NCBI GenBank assembly: GCA_950295325.1 | Contig: OX485804.1 | Span: forward strand, 13,824,001 to 13,888,000 | DNA from: Polytrichum commune | Lineage: Eukaryota; Streptophyta; Polytrichopsida; Polytrichales; Polytrichaceae | DNA length: 64,000 bases | Direction of reading: 5' to 3' | Shown here: positions 23,183 through 35,178 of the stretch, piece after piece | Numbering within the stretch: the first letter of the stretch is position 1 | Layout of the letters: each line of letters starts with the position of its first letter | The notes under the pieces: model-generated | The model's database searches: none | Told to the model about the DNA's origin: nothing | The model's input: the letters and a program-made list of their open reading frames with translations, nothing else | Translations under genes and position numbers: made by a program

Positions 23183-23615
23183 TTTTGATGTTTTGATCTA
23201 TGTAATCAAATATCAAGTAATGAAAATATAATGAAAATGACTGCTACAGTGTTATCATCATAAAGTCTTTGTATTTTATTGGAGGATCTTGCCATACAAT
23301 CCTATGATAAAAATCAACATGTTCTACTTATGGACTTGGACGTAGTCCAATTTTACGTGAATATATATTGTATCGAAAAGTGTGAAATCCTCATTATAGA
23401 TACCCAAATGGTATCATAAGAAGATGGCGCCGGTCCAACACTAGTGTGGACTACACTATATCATGTACATACTAACTTAGCCTAGTTAAGAGAGTTTTAA
23501 TAGTGGATGACCATGACCATATCTGAGACAATCTCGGGTCCTTGGCATTCCCATTATGAGTGTGACGGTGGACAAGATCGCCAAATCCCAAGGAACGAAA
23601 GGCCCTAGGCAGCTG

Positions 23616-23652
23616 TAGTAGCAGTAGTAGTAGTAGTAGTAGTAGTAGTAGT
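23616..23652. repeat. (AGT)n microsatellite
   Basis: About eleven AGT triplets, the first interrupted by AGC. Confidence 0.95.
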
Positions 23653-23800
23653 TGCCCTATCTGAGTCCCTGGTCAGCTTGCAATGACTCCTTAGCTCTAG
23701 CCATAAGTACTTATTGTCAGCAGCACCATTAAGCTTTGAAACAAACTCTTAGCCCCCCCCCCTCCCCGTCCCCGAAGATAACCGGGTGTGGTGTTATTTA

Positions 23801-26042
23801 GGGCCACTTCACACACGAACCAAGAGCCGTGACCATGAAATTGTGAGAGCCCAAAAGAAAGTGTGCAAAGGGCGTCCCAAGATGCTGCCGAAATAACGTA
23901 GTGTGGTCACGGGCCCTTGTGAGCCCAATATGGTGCCCACATGTGTTCTTAATCCTAAAAGATCGTTAGAACTTAGGCTTGATATTTATTCAATCATTCA
24001 AAATTATAAAAAGAGTGAAGCTTTTATGTTTAGGTTAGAGTTAAGGTTAAAGACTTGAATTGGTGTCACTAGGGGTGGAGGATTGTGGAGTTAAATCGTG
24101 ATTAATCAATGGTGTGGCTTGAGTTTAAAACAAGCGGTTACTCTTAGGTGTGTGGGTGTTTGTTTTAGGCTTAGAGTGGATTCATTGTAGGGGGGAGGTC
24201 GTTACCAACGGATTGGGCTACTGCCGGATTTCCGGATCGGTGGACAGGGGTCAGGAAAGTCCATGGCTCGCTCTTCACTCTCTCTCACACACACCACCAC
24301 CGGAAGGCAGTCCGGAAGGGCAAAGCCCTGCCGGAATTTGTGATTTTGGCAACGTGATGATCAATGTCGAAAGGAGGGATGGTGGAAGGCTGGCCTTACC
24401 AGCTAATACAGAGAGCAGGTAGTCAGGCGGAGGTTGCCGATGCTCACACTGGTCTGCTAGTGGAGCGGTAGTTTGGATTAGATCTCGGTTTGGATGGGTC
24501 GAGTTTTGTTGCTGTCAAAGGCAACATTCCGTAATTGAGGCTGCTTACGTAGATTGGGTTACATGTGAGGGCGGAATCAGACTGGCATCGCGGTAGAGAA
24601 GGTATCACGGCAGTAGAGGTGGGATTCCTCACTAGGTGGAGATAATTGGGCAGCTAGCCCTGATACATACACAACACAGTAGCGGAGCAGAGGGAATAGG
24701 TTGCGGCATTCAAGCCGCAACCTAATTGATCATGCCTACCTTGACATTACAGATTCGAGAGATGCCGACAAAAATTCACTTGGTTGTCAAAACAGCCCAT
24801 CAGAATCACAAAAAGGAGTGAATCCAGCAGGTGGTCTTCTCCGAATCATGGCAGGAGCATGTTGGCGACATTGTCGCCGAGGGATGTAGAGCATCTGAAG
24901 TGCCGAAGTGCACCTGTGCAGCTCCGACGGAAAGGAGCTCCAGCAAATCTCCCGATTGCACATGTTGGCCGAAGCCTGACATTGTTGGTAGGGCTGCGGA
25001 GGGAGTAGGGGGAGAAATCAGAGGCCACACAAGAGGTCTGCCGAGCCTGGGGTAGGATTAGAAGAGAAATACGGTCATTAGGATTCACCGAATGCAGGCT
25101 GAGGAGTAGAAGGAAGGTGTGCTTCGGACCGAGACTGGAGCTTAGCCCAAAACATGATTGTGAGCCTTACCGGTAAGAGGGCAGTGGATAGGCTATTGAG
25201 GCTGCCGACTCTGTAGTTGATGGGAAGGGGAGCTGCTAGACACCAGGGGCCTGACATAGCCCAAGGCATATGAAAACAGAGGATCAGTTAGTACCTTAGG
25301 GTTTTGCTTTGATTAGTTAGTTGAGGTTAGTTCATAATTGGTGGTCCCAACTGTTGAGGGCAACCAAGTTAGGAAGTTGAATTTAAGTTAGACATGGAGG
25401 GTGAATGGAGGGGCTCAAGTGTAATGTGTGGACATTTGTTAAAGAGTGTGATTGTGAGACAATGACCATAGGGGAATGAAGTATTTGTGAATACTCAAGA
25501 CCTTTGTTCTTTGAATAAAAATTGTGCATTCAATGTGTATGTGGGTTGAGCATTGGGTGAGGAGTTCACTAGCTAAGTGAGGCCACTCAACTACATGTGA
25601 GTCTTAGACTTCCACCCGGACTACGACGCACAAGGGTGGGGGTTTAGGGCTGACAACCCTCAAGTGTAGTGTGAAGTCATTTGTGACCGGGCCCTCAACC
25701 AAAAGCTATTGCAATGGATTTTTATTCATGCGGGTCATTTCACATGATAAAATAGAATAAATCAACGGTTGTGAGCGTTCAGAGTGCCATGGTTTCCAAG
25801 TTTTGTGTTAGGCCTACCTCCAAGAGGTGGTTTTCGAAAATGATCCAAGTGACCATGAAACATGATCCATTGGATGCCATGTAGGAATCCATGTAGACTT
25901 TACATCCATCTTGCGTTCGCATACTCCGTTGGTCCCTTAAGCGTAGTGTGAAGTGAACTTGGACCGGCCCCGCCTTTTCCACCCATGAGAGTGCTTGAAA
26001 TGTAATGGTCACGGGCTCGCAGTCTCGTGTGTGAAGTGGCCC
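23801..26042. mobile_element. Harbinger-like MITE F4, copy 2, split by a solo LTR
   Basis: Left part 23801-23917 (GGGCCACTTCACACACGAAC) and right part 25656-26042 (ending GTGTGAAGTGGCCC) together match copy 1 along its length. A perfect TTA duplication flanks it. The 1.74 kb between the parts is a foreign LTR. Confidence 0.85.
23918..25655 (+). mobile_element. Solo LTR inserted in F4
   Basis: 1738 bp, begins TGTGAGCCCAATATGG and ends GGGTTTAGGGCTGACA. It interrupts F4 exactly; flanks are GCCCT and ACCCT, a 5-bp target duplication with one change. There is no second LTR, primer site or internal region, so this is a solo LTR left by recombination. The centre (24200-25250) is GC-richer and has open frames on both strands with no recognisable domain. 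Orientation inferred from TG...CA only, so strand is uncertain. Confidence 0.75.
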
Positions 26043-27291
26043 TTAGTTCATTTTTCATGTTCTCCAGCTTCTACCTATTAGATTAACACAACGGAACTTG
26101 TGTTACATTTAGCAAATCTACGACGAAGTATCACCAAAAATCGGATTTCCCCCGATTTAATTATGGTTATCCTAAGTGCATGTTTGTTGATTTCTTAACT
26201 TCCAATTTTGCTAACTCTTGAGTGCGGAGTAGATTTTTTTTGAGGATTTAGTTCTGAGACATGTGTCTTAGTGGTGTTTGTTCTTTGATTTTGAGCTAAC
26301 AACACACCAAATCATATATAAGGGTCCAATTTAAGATAAACAACTGAATAACACCCACATACCTTAATTCCTCCCAAAATATCCTTATGATTAATGTGCA
26401 CCTTGAGCGTCTTAATCAAGTGTTTGCTAAGGAGAATGATCGATAAGCCGGATGGTGCTAAACCGTCACTTTGAGTGCTAAAAGCATATATTTTATACAA
26501 ACATTTTATAAGTTGCCTAAATGTTTATCATTGGCGGTTGGTATGGAATTCCAATGCACCAAAAATGTCTTGTTTGAATTCCATATCCAAAAGTTATAAG
26601 GGCTCAAAGTTTTATTGAGAGATGACCCAAAACCAACACATGAGCTTGATGTTAAGGTGATGAACATTCTCAAAATCAATATGTTCTTAATATGCAAGAT
26701 GTGAACATGTTGGTTCCTGAATGGGACGTTGCTTTGACCACCATCTATCTTAAGCAATGTTGAAGGTTGAAGTCCTCACATTCATTTCCAATTGAAGAGC
26801 ACCAAAATAAATGCACTTCACATTTCTTTTTTGATAGTCCCTCACAAAAAGTAAAAAAGTAAATTACAGTAACTTGTCAAAGTGCTATAAAAACTTTGAA
26901 AGTAACGTTTGTGAATATCATCATGAGTTAGATGCACATTACAAAACCATTGTCTCTTAGTTAAGATCTTCAAAACGAATAGAGAAGAGTGTTATGCATA
27001 TATTATGCTAATCAAGAAGGCCTTCCATATTATGTTTATTGTATTTACAAAATGGTTTGTCTTTTAGGTACAATAAGTTGTTTGCAGCAAGACATAAAAG
27101 TTATCCTTGAATTCAATAAGTTTTTTGGTTGGGAGTTGGTTGTTTTGAATACAATACTTTTCATGTTCGGTAGGTTTTCAACGCATGGTTAAAGTCAGCA
27201 TAGAGGTTTGAATGAAGAACATTCTATGTCAGTTCATTGAGGATCAAACTCATCCTCAAAACCATGCGACCCATAAATATATGGAAATGTT
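26043..27291. other. No recognised feature
   Basis: AT-rich, frames up to 83 codons on the minus strand without a recognisable domain. Confidence 0.4.
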
Positions 27292-27299
27292 GTATGCAA

Positions 27300-27544
27300 C
27301 TCGGGGGGTTCACTGGCAAAAATCGTAGAACAACGTGCGATAAAAAATAAGGTCCAATATATTCATTGTAGATAAATTTTGTAAAAAATGTACATGTAAA
27401 ATAGGGGATTTTTAAATAATAAAACATGTTTACATGTAAAATACCATCGCCTTATAATTTTTTTTGCAAGGTAAATAATCCCCCCAATAAATAGGTCCCG
27501 AACGAACGTGTATGCAAAATATAAGAGGGAGTGAACCCCCCGAG
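27300..27544. mobile_element. MITE F2, copy 3
   Basis: 245 bp, same ends, with perfect 8-bp duplication GTATGCAA at 27292-27299 and 27545-27552. Closely similar to copies 1 and 2, so the family amplified fairly recently. Confidence 0.9.
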
Positions 27545-27552
27545 GTATGCAA

Positions 27553-29853
27553 AATAACCAAATCATGACCCAAAAGCATGTTGGATTAAAAAATTCATTG
27601 ATTTGCACACAATCATACCAATAATTGTTCACTGCATGCTTAAGCATGTCAACCATTGTGATACTCATAGAAAATTGAGTCATTTTGTGTAAAACATTAC
27701 ATGCCAAAATTACGATTCATTCTTAAAATACTTCCTCTAACCTCAATTTGGGTCAAGAAATTGCATGATGTGTGTAGCATGTTTATTTAGACCCGAGCCT
27801 CCATTGAAGTACATATATATGAATGGTTGACAAGTTCGGTCCAAGAACAACAATTTAAATTTCATTGGAAATTTCAATTATGAAATTCAATATTAATCAA
27901 ATTAAATCTTGACATCTTAGATGTGTTCACAAGATTTTTGATGACACTCAACTGCCATTTCTTTCATTAACAAAGATTTAACTAAAAGGAACAAGATTAT
28001 TGTAAAGCATGTGAAAATTGTGAAGGACATTTTTCAATTATCATGCACTTTGAAAGGCTCCCCCGAAAAAGTCCTTCTTTGATAACCAATTTCACATTTG
28101 ACAAACAATGAGACTTTCAAAGTATAACGCAATTGATAGATTACATATTCGTTGTTCTCTAAGTCGTCATAGAATAGCACTAAGAAGATTCTCCTAAAAG
28201 TCCAAAAACATTCCTAGCAATATACTATTCAACTTGAATATGAAGATACATGAGCAAACTTTCTTACTTGCATTGAATCCCCTTCAAGAATATCTAGAGT
28301 AGATTGGTCTCCAAAGCTTGCTTCTCTTAGGATATTAAAAACACAAATACTTACGTTGCCCCATCAACAAGAATTTGATGTTGGCAAGATGACTTCCAAG
28401 TCAAACCCTAATGAAGAGGATACGCCACACTTTCACTACACTAAATATGATATTTAGTGTTAGATACACTAAATACGAACACTACACTAAATATCACTAA
28501 CCCTATGAAAGTAAGTAACATTAAATGTAAACTGAAACACTAAATATCATCTATGGTAATATGTGAAAGTTACATGCACGAATTTAGTGTTTAGTAGGAA
28601 AGAGGTGGCAACAAGGAAGGCGGCGGCAACGCATTTATGTCTAACACTAATTATCAAAGAATTGAAAATTAGTGTTGAGCATAGTAGGGTGGTAAAACAC
28701 TAAATCTAATCAAACACTAAATATCATATTTAGTGTAGTTCACAAGCAAATTTGAACCCGGGACCTTGTTGGGCCAATTCCCTTTGACCATCACCCTTGA
28801 ATTCAAGTTTCATAACATGACATTGTTGGATGATGATGGATGACTCTTTGCTCTCATCATCTACCTCCTCTAAGCAATTATTTATCTTGTCCATCGTTAG
28901 CTTATGTGATGCACATGAGCACCAAGTCTTTAGAAGCTTGAGTGGTCAAGGCTCACCTCTATCACCCAAGTGTGGGTCTCAATGAATGTTGGGTTGGTAA
29001 CTTGGTATCACCTTCTTCTTTTTTATACCTCTTGGGTATATATAATGAGGATGTTTGATGTTGGTAATGCATGGGTATTTATGCCATGCAAAATCTTCAT
29101 GCCTGGGTAGAATCATCCTAGTATCAATACGGTATTAGGATTGCATTGATCCAAACATGAACTCTAAGTATGTATGAAAATACTCTCCCGTCTTGTGATA
29201 CCCGTCAAGTATCACCATATGATTGGTATTACTACTTTGATGCTAGTCGAGTTGGTTATTCAATATCATTATCGATATTTTTAATTGACACTATACATCC
29301 GCCTATAGAAGGTCGAGGCATCCACATCGACCAAGTCCATTGAACCGCTCACTAGGGTCATGTAATGTTGACATGGATGAGATCTATAATTTTAAGGCAA
29401 ATGGATTTAGGGTTTATGTGGTGGCAGCTTGTGGTCGATTACACTCATAAGAGTTTTGACGAATTTTGTAGCCAAGCATTAGCATTTAGATGAGCAATTA
29501 TGAATCAACATATAGATGGACTATGTGTTACCCTAACTTTACTGCTTCAAAATTTGCAGCAATTTCCATATTCTTGAAAAAAATAATTAAAAATTGCACT
29601 CTCCTTAGAATTTGTATCCCTTCGCAAGAAAAACAAATCCCCGCTATTACTCCTCCTTACATATGCAAAATCTCTTATTTTATTGGTTATAGATGGGGTA
29701 TAGATGCCTCAACTTTACCAACCCAACACTAATTTTAGTCTTCACCAAAGCATGCTTCACTCAAACCGGTCATTTAGCCCAATTCTAACATCAATGGTTA
29801 AATAGAGTGCCCTCTACAAATACACTCCAATGAATGGCGCACCCTCATGGGAA
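27553..29853. other. AT-rich DNA around the complete F3 MITE
   Basis: Apart from the F3 element at 28436-28739 I see no gene or terminal repeat. An 80-codon frame at 29490-29732 shows no family similarity. Confidence 0.4.
28436..28739. mobile_element. MITE F3, complete copy
   Basis: 304 bp, begins CTACACTAAATATGATATTT and ends AAATATCATATTTAGTGTAG, so each end is itself a small palindrome. Possible 3-bp duplication TCA. Internal TATGAAAGTAAGTAACATTA and ATTATCAAAGAATTGAAAAT are shared with the 49.4-50.5 kb copy. Confidence 0.8.
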
Positions 29854-30110
29854 TGGAGAGAGGGAACTATCATATACGAGCGTACTCCTCATTCATCCAA
29901 CATAAAATCCCCAAAATAGCATGAAGCTTGGATTTTATTTCGTTTTATTGATTTGACACCAAAATCATCTTCCAACCCCCCCCCCCCCCCCAATTAGGAT
30001 ACTTGAAGTGATTTGAGATGAATCGGCAACAAATCTATAAGTAGGGGATCAAGTTTTGATGTTGGATGGATGAGAGGTACACTCGTATGCGCAAATTCCC
30101 ACTCTCCTAT
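29854..30110. mobile_element. MITE F1, copy 6
   Basis: Left end GAGAGAGGGAACTATC then TCATTCATCCAACATAAAA; right end GATGTTGGATGGATGAGAGG then AAATTCCCACTCTCC. The interior has an expanded poly-C run (about 29977-29991). Confidence 0.78.
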
Positions 30111-31375
30111 GCAATGAACGGGTAGTGCCGGTAGTTAGTTACAAGCTAGCCGGTTGATTTTGAGAATTTCCGAATGCAATTGGAAAGTTTAGGAAGGGGT
30201 TATGGAAGAAAATGAAGGTTTACGGAAATGGGCCGATTAGAAGAAAAAAATGCCGGCATTAAGGCAAGCTGCCCTAGAGTATATATCCATGGCAAATTAC
30301 CCATTGAAAATTTATTTTCACGGCGGGCAGCCGACCAAATATATATTTTTTAGGTAAATTTTTCAATACTATGCATAGTTGGAGACTATGCCTTGTTGGC
30401 TTGTGGTTTAGGGTTAGTGTGGCTTATGGTTTAGGGTTACTTGCTTCCCGCCGCATTTTTTATTCTGTAGCGGTGGAGCTTGCATTTTTGTTTGCATTAT
30501 GAGTTTTTGAGTTCTAGAATTGCTAGATTGTTGAGTGACAATAGCTTCAAGAGGTTTTTGTTGTTGTTGCTTTGCGAAAATGTGAGGAGATCTGCGAAAT
30601 TGCGAGGTACTGTACTTACAGTGAGACAAAAATAATGCGTGCTTTCAGTGTGCAGAATTTGATCAAGACCAAAGTTAGAAATAGGTTGGGTAGTAAGAAT
30701 CTCGATGCAATGCTGCGAATTGCCTTGGAAGGGCCAGATGAGGAGGTAGATGACATAATTGGTGACGCTATCCCACTTTGGAAGAAGGATAGTAAGTACC
30801 GTTTTTTTGTATGCTAATCCCTCTTCTTATTTGAATTCTCCTAATACAGTGAGTGTGAGTGATGTGTCTTGTTCGTTTGGGGCAATTGATACTAACGGCA
30901 ATGGTACGCAAATTTCGTGATTTTTCAATACTAACTAGCCTCCGGATAATACTTGGACCCTTTTGTGGTGCTTGTATTTTCCAAAGGCTAAATCCTTAGC
31001 CCAAATATGGCAGGGGCTTTGCCAGGTTCAACTCATGCTAAGGATACTATTTAGACGAAAAAGAATGGAGAGTGAATGCCCACATTATTTAATCCTAAAC
31101 ACTTGAAAAAAAAGAGAATAAATGACAATGACACATCCACCACCAAAATATAAAACCGGCCCCACTTCTTACCTTTCGAAAATTGCATGAATGAAAAAAC
31201 AAATGTCGGCTAATTGCCTAAATACATTAGGAAATGGGGGCTATCAACCGATAAATTTTGCACTCTCTAGGCCCACTTCCGGATAAAAATTGAGAAATCC
31301 GAGCCACCTCCATAAAGCTCGGCAATTAGCCATTTTCTCTACGAAACTCCCCCGACTCGGCTCCTATGTGGATGC
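30110..31375. mobile_element. Degraded hAT-like element around the transposase remnant
   Basis: The region from about 30990 shares order and phrases with 10.6-11.0 kb: a GGTTCAACTC / GGTTCAATTC block with AAGGATA, later CGGCAATTAGCCA and AAACTCCCCCGACTC. Left part has many CCGGT and CGGCAT motifs. Ends and duplication were not resolved. Confidence 0.4.
30530..30830 (+). pseudogene. hAT-group transposase C-terminal remnant
   Basis: Reads RAFSVQNLIKTKVRNRLGSK, NLDAMLRIALEGPDEEVDD and AIPLWKKDSKY. The FSVQNxIKTKxRNRL...LDxLLRIxxEGP pattern is the hAT C-terminal dimerisation block. The open frame (30572-30817) has no ATG at its start and the upstream part is out of frame. A donor-like GATAGTAAGT follows and an acceptor-like CTAATACAG occurs at about 30848, so an old intron may be present. 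Confidence 0.6.
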
Positions 31376-31960
31376 TCCTAATTACCATATCACATTTTAT
31401 CCATCCATGGTCCATTTCCATGTCCTTTCTTGATGCCATCATGCGTTGTCCAATGGCTATTACTAGAAGATATGGGTGTACCTCTCGATCACCCAATGAG
31501 TTTCATTGAGATCGTTAATAGTACACACTCATAAAACCACACATTGCCAATGCATACCAAGTCATAGGGTAGACGTGCCTTAGATGGATACTTTCTCACT
31601 CTACACCCATTTCTCATAGGATATGAAATATGCAATCAATGCAAGATGATGAGCATGTCCAAATCATGCTCGTAACCATTTGTCTCATAATTTTTGGAAT
31701 TCATATGAATATCTTGTTCATTAGTAAAAGTTACGATTCTTGTGCTCATTAAGTGGTCGTATAGCTCTCTTCAATCATGTTTATTGTTTAGTTTAGAATG
31801 ATTAATAAATTCTTAGCAGGTAGTCCAATTTCTTTTGAACGCATGTTTTGTTGGTGCTAGTTCTTAGATCCACACTTAACCACACACACCACTCAAATAT
31901 AGGTGTCTAGATTATTGTCGTGTTTAATTTATGCATGCTTACATTACCCTGGAATTAATA
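31376..31960. other. No recognised feature
   Basis: Some words (CATAATTTTTGGAATTCATA, TCTTGTGCTCATTAA) recur near 54680-54750, so it probably belongs to an unclassified dispersed repeat. Confidence 0.35.
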
Positions 31961-31973
31961 TGCTCTTATAAGT

Positions 31974-32238
31974 GGTCTGAGATGATCCTAAACTACCGGG
32001 TGATAGTGGAGAGGTACCCATTTCCGAATGGAGTGGTTGGCGGTTCGATTCCCACTGTGAAATCCTCTCTCTACTTGATGAAAAAACCTAGCTAAGTAGG
32101 TAGGAAGCTAAAAGCCCACCCACCGTAAGGTAGGCAATAAACCCCACCCTGCACCAAGAGGATTCTTGAGCATGATAGGACCAATAGACTCAAATTCACG
32201 TTGAATTGCTTGACATTGCTTATTTATTTATTTATTTA
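31974..32238 (+). mobile_element. SINE-1, subfamily A, with target duplication
   Basis: 265 bp. RNA polymerase III A box TAGTGGAGAGG at 32004-32014 and B box GGTTCGATTCC at 32042-32052, with normal spacing. The tail is (TTAT)n-like. The target duplication TGCTCTTATAAGT / TGCTCTTGTAAGT flanks it (31961-31973, 32239-32251), 12 of 13 matching. Body includes CTCTCTCTACTTGATG, AGCCCACCCACC and AGAGGATTCTTGAGC. No coding frame, as expected for a SINE. Confidence 0.92.
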
Positions 32239-32347
32239 TGCTCTTGTAAGTACCCTTAGTTCATACACAAGAGATACCAAGAATCGAGGCATACCAAAAG
32301 CATTGACGAGGTTTACCAAAAGCTATATTGGGAAAAGAAAAAAACTA

Positions 32348-32917
32348 CATCGGTCATGGTATTTAGTGTTACATGTGTAATAGTGTCACTTATCTTATTT
32401 CGAAGCTTGTGCTAGATTACATTTAGGATGACCAACAACTTGATCATTAGTATCACCTCATGACACTTGGCATTCAAGTACGCTTACTGATATCTTGGCA
32501 TGAGTATGTTCAATAATGTTTATGAGGTGTTTTCCTATATTACACAATGTTCTACAAGTTGACTAAAGTGTATGTTCAATAGTGTTATAAGATGTTCTCC
32601 TATGTTGCACAAATGACACTTGACATTGGTCCCACATTGGTACGCTCAAGAACATCTTCCTCTTGGATATTGAAATGTAAACACATGAATGTTGGATAAT
32701 AACTACCCTTTGCATACTAAGACTCAAAATTATCATCTCAAGTATCCTAACATGCTACACTAAATGTCATAATGTAAGTTATTTTCACTTCAAAAGTTAC
32801 TTATGTTTACAAATTGGGTCATGTCGATAACTAGTGGACGTGACATTTTGAGACCCTAGGCATCTACTTTACATTGTTTGCTAATAATGTGCGTGACACT
32901 AAATACCATAAATGGTG
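32348..32917. mobile_element. MITE F5, copy 4
   Basis: 570 bp, starts CATCGGTCATGGTATTTAGT and ends ACTAAATACCATAAATGGTG, with TA on both sides. The interior holds repeated GACACTTGGCATTC and GTATGTTCAATA-like phrases. Confidence 0.75.
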
Positions 32918-34267
32918 TAGTGTTGACACCTCTTTCCTTTGTGAATTACAAAAGTACCACAACATCGTTATAACTTGATTGTCTTAACTCTTTTGCATAA
33001 ATGGGTGGCCTAGGCAAGCTATCATGTTTAAGGTGAGTAGAAATTAAAGTAAGCTATATTCAACTTTACAAAGTTTGGAATTAACCCATTATTATTTTTG
33101 CATTAGTTTTTAGTTTCTTATTAAAGTGGCCTCACAAGGAGGTTAAAAGTATAAGAGTCTCAAGATCAAACATTGGACGAGTTGGCTAAAAAGTGAATTT
33201 GAGAGCTTGTGCATAAAGTTGTCCAAGTCTTCTTGAGGCTCATATTAACATGCTAAAAAGTGGGTCATGCTACACACACACACACATCACCTGTGACATG
33301 GGCTGATTCAGAATTTAGCGTGACATGTTCCATTGGCATACCCTATTTTAGATCTTAAAGTACTCAGCAATGCTATGTGCAATTAGGTTGCCTTTGCAAA
33401 AAAGTTGCCTTTATTTCATAGTCGATTACGAAAGTCATTTTAAAATCCAATGCAGAGTGATCCCCCACCCCCATGGTTGGAGAGAGGAGGTCCAAGAAAT
33501 TTCACCCAACTTTTAAAATTAGACTTTGACACAACATGCTCAAACGACCTCTTAATAGAGAACTCCCTTGAAGAGGCACCAAATCTCTACTTTGGTCTTT
33601 CTTTGATGAACTTTGAGGGTAACTCTAAAGCTAAAACCGATTTGAGAGGGATTCGATTCTCATATTACAATCGACCCGACTTTCACGTGGTGGTCATCTT
33701 CATTAACGGTGCATATAATTTACCACAATTTTGCCCATCTTAGAGTCGCATATTTTCCCTAGGTGATAAATTGCCCAAAGGTTCTGTTGGAAATTGATAG
33801 GTTTCCAACTTGCAAGTATTTTTTCATCCTCAATGTGCAACATGAATTCACAGTGGATTTCAAGGTGGTTGGAGTGCCAAGCATAAGGGGACGACAACGG
33901 TGAGCATGGCATGGGACCAGCTGTGGCAGTCCGCAAGCAACTGCCATTTCTAAAAGTGATGGCTATGGACATGTGTTGGAAGAAGATGAGATAGTTTTGG
34001 GAACGGTGTTGTTGGGGGCGATGTCGGCCTACACTACACATACATATTCTTCCCATGTGCTATTTTAGGGCATTATGCTATGGGTTAGAGGTGTGAGGGG
34101 ACGTAAGGAGGTCTTTTAATTTTGCTTCCTTTTTTGGCCGAAGTAATAAAGTTTCCGGAGCTTGGATTTTGTTGACGTGTCTTTTTGCTTGTGTTTTGTT
34201 TCATTTTTGGGCCTGTCAGCCAAGGTGATGTTAATTGAATACATTGGTAAACAGCATGCACACACCT
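32918..34267. other. No recognised gene
   Basis: Frames of 97 codons (+, 33450-33743) and 117 codons (-, 33703-34056) are present. Neither has a domain, codon bias or splice context that I can support. Confidence 0.35.
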
Positions 34268-34425
34268 AAGAAATATTCCATAGATTCCTCTAAAATGATG
34301 GGTAATTTTCCTGAAGTCTTAGAACTTCAACTGGTTATTTCTCAAACTCAATCGGTTCATCTGTAACTACTGTATCTAACACTAAATATCATATTTAGTG
34401 TAGTTGTCCAATCCCCCGTTCATTG
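34268..34425. mobile_element. F6 element, reverse copy 5, truncated, with an F3 end
   Basis: Reverse of the family, with CTCTAAAATGATGGGTAATT, AACTGGTTATTTCTCAAACT and CCCCGTTCATTG. The half with the GGACTTGGAAACACTAGG block is missing. A 25-bp F3 end palindrome (AACACTAAATATCATATTTA then GTGTAG, about 34379-34403) lies at the place where copy 1 holds a full F3. Confidence 0.65.
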
Positions 34426-34588
34426 CAATGAACTTGACATGTGAGAATCTGATCGATTTTTCAATAGTTTTTTACCAAAGACTTGGTGCGGACATCATGG
34501 CGATTTTTGAAGGAGCATAACATTATTCATACTCATGGGCCTTCAAGTTGTTGCATGGGTGTGTTGTGTATAGCTCCTCTTACACTTA

Positions 34589-35175
34589 GGGCCGCTTCAC
34601 ACTATGGCCATCCAAGTCGAGAGGCCGTGGGATAGAGTGGCCAAACTTTGTTGAGAGTCCAAAGAAATGAGCTGAAAATAGTCTATAAAATATAGTAAGT
34701 GGAGCCTTTGGCCAGGCATGCTGTGAAGCTTCCAAAGGCTAAGCCCAAACTCCTAACCTTTGGCCATGAACTCCCATGGCGTCTCGACTTGGACGGCCAT
34801 AGTGTGAAGCCTCCACAGGCTGAGCCCAAAGTCCAAACCCAAAGGAGCATCCCACTTTATTCCTTGCTCAAAATAACCCCTCCAATCTAATGCTCAAGAT
34901 CTTGTCAATGATTGATATTTTAATGGAAAAAAAGTTCGGCCTCTCGACATAAGTTTGGGTCGAGCATTTTGCTCGACCCAAACTTTGCTCGAGAGGCCGA
35001 ACTCTTGGCGCCATAACTTCCTAAAAGTGCTGCCACCTAGGCTCTTTTGGAGGCGACGCCCTTTGGATTTCAACCTCTAGTGTGAAGGCCGAGAGGATGA
35101 ACTTTGGACATTTCTGCGTTTTCATTGGTCCAAACGCTTCTCCTCTCGAAGTTTGGCCATAGTGTGAACCGGCCC
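34589..35175. mobile_element. Harbinger-like element with internal hairpin
   Basis: 587 bp with ends GGGCCGCTTCACACTATGGC and GCCATAGTGTGAACCGGCCC and a perfect TTA duplication (34586-34588, 35176-35178). Subterminal AAGTCGAGAGGCCGT and CTCCTCTCGAAGTTTGG are loosely inverse. Second inner copies of the end motif (GGCCATAGTGTGAAGCC near 34794) occur. No transposase. Confidence 0.85.
34933..35003. repeat. 71-nt hairpin inside the Harbinger-like element
   Basis: AGTTCGGCCTCTCGA and AAGTTTGGGTCGAGCA pair with TGCTCGACCCAAACTT and TCGAGAGGCCGAACT around a loop of about 4 nt. A small bulge occurs mid-stem. Such a foldback could be transcribed into a miRNA-like precursor; expression is unknown. Confidence 0.8.
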
Positions 35176-35178
35176 TTA

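Noticed and set aside
24150-25088. Cluster of 60-90-codon frames on both strands
   Set aside because: Lie in the GC-richer middle of a solo LTR; chance frames.
32042-32052. tRNA gene suggested by GGTTCGATTCC
   Set aside because: No acceptor stem or cloverleaf can be drawn; it is the B box of a SINE.
33450-34056. 97- and 117-codon frames
   Set aside because: No family similarity, no neighbouring exons, and opposite-strand frames overlap.
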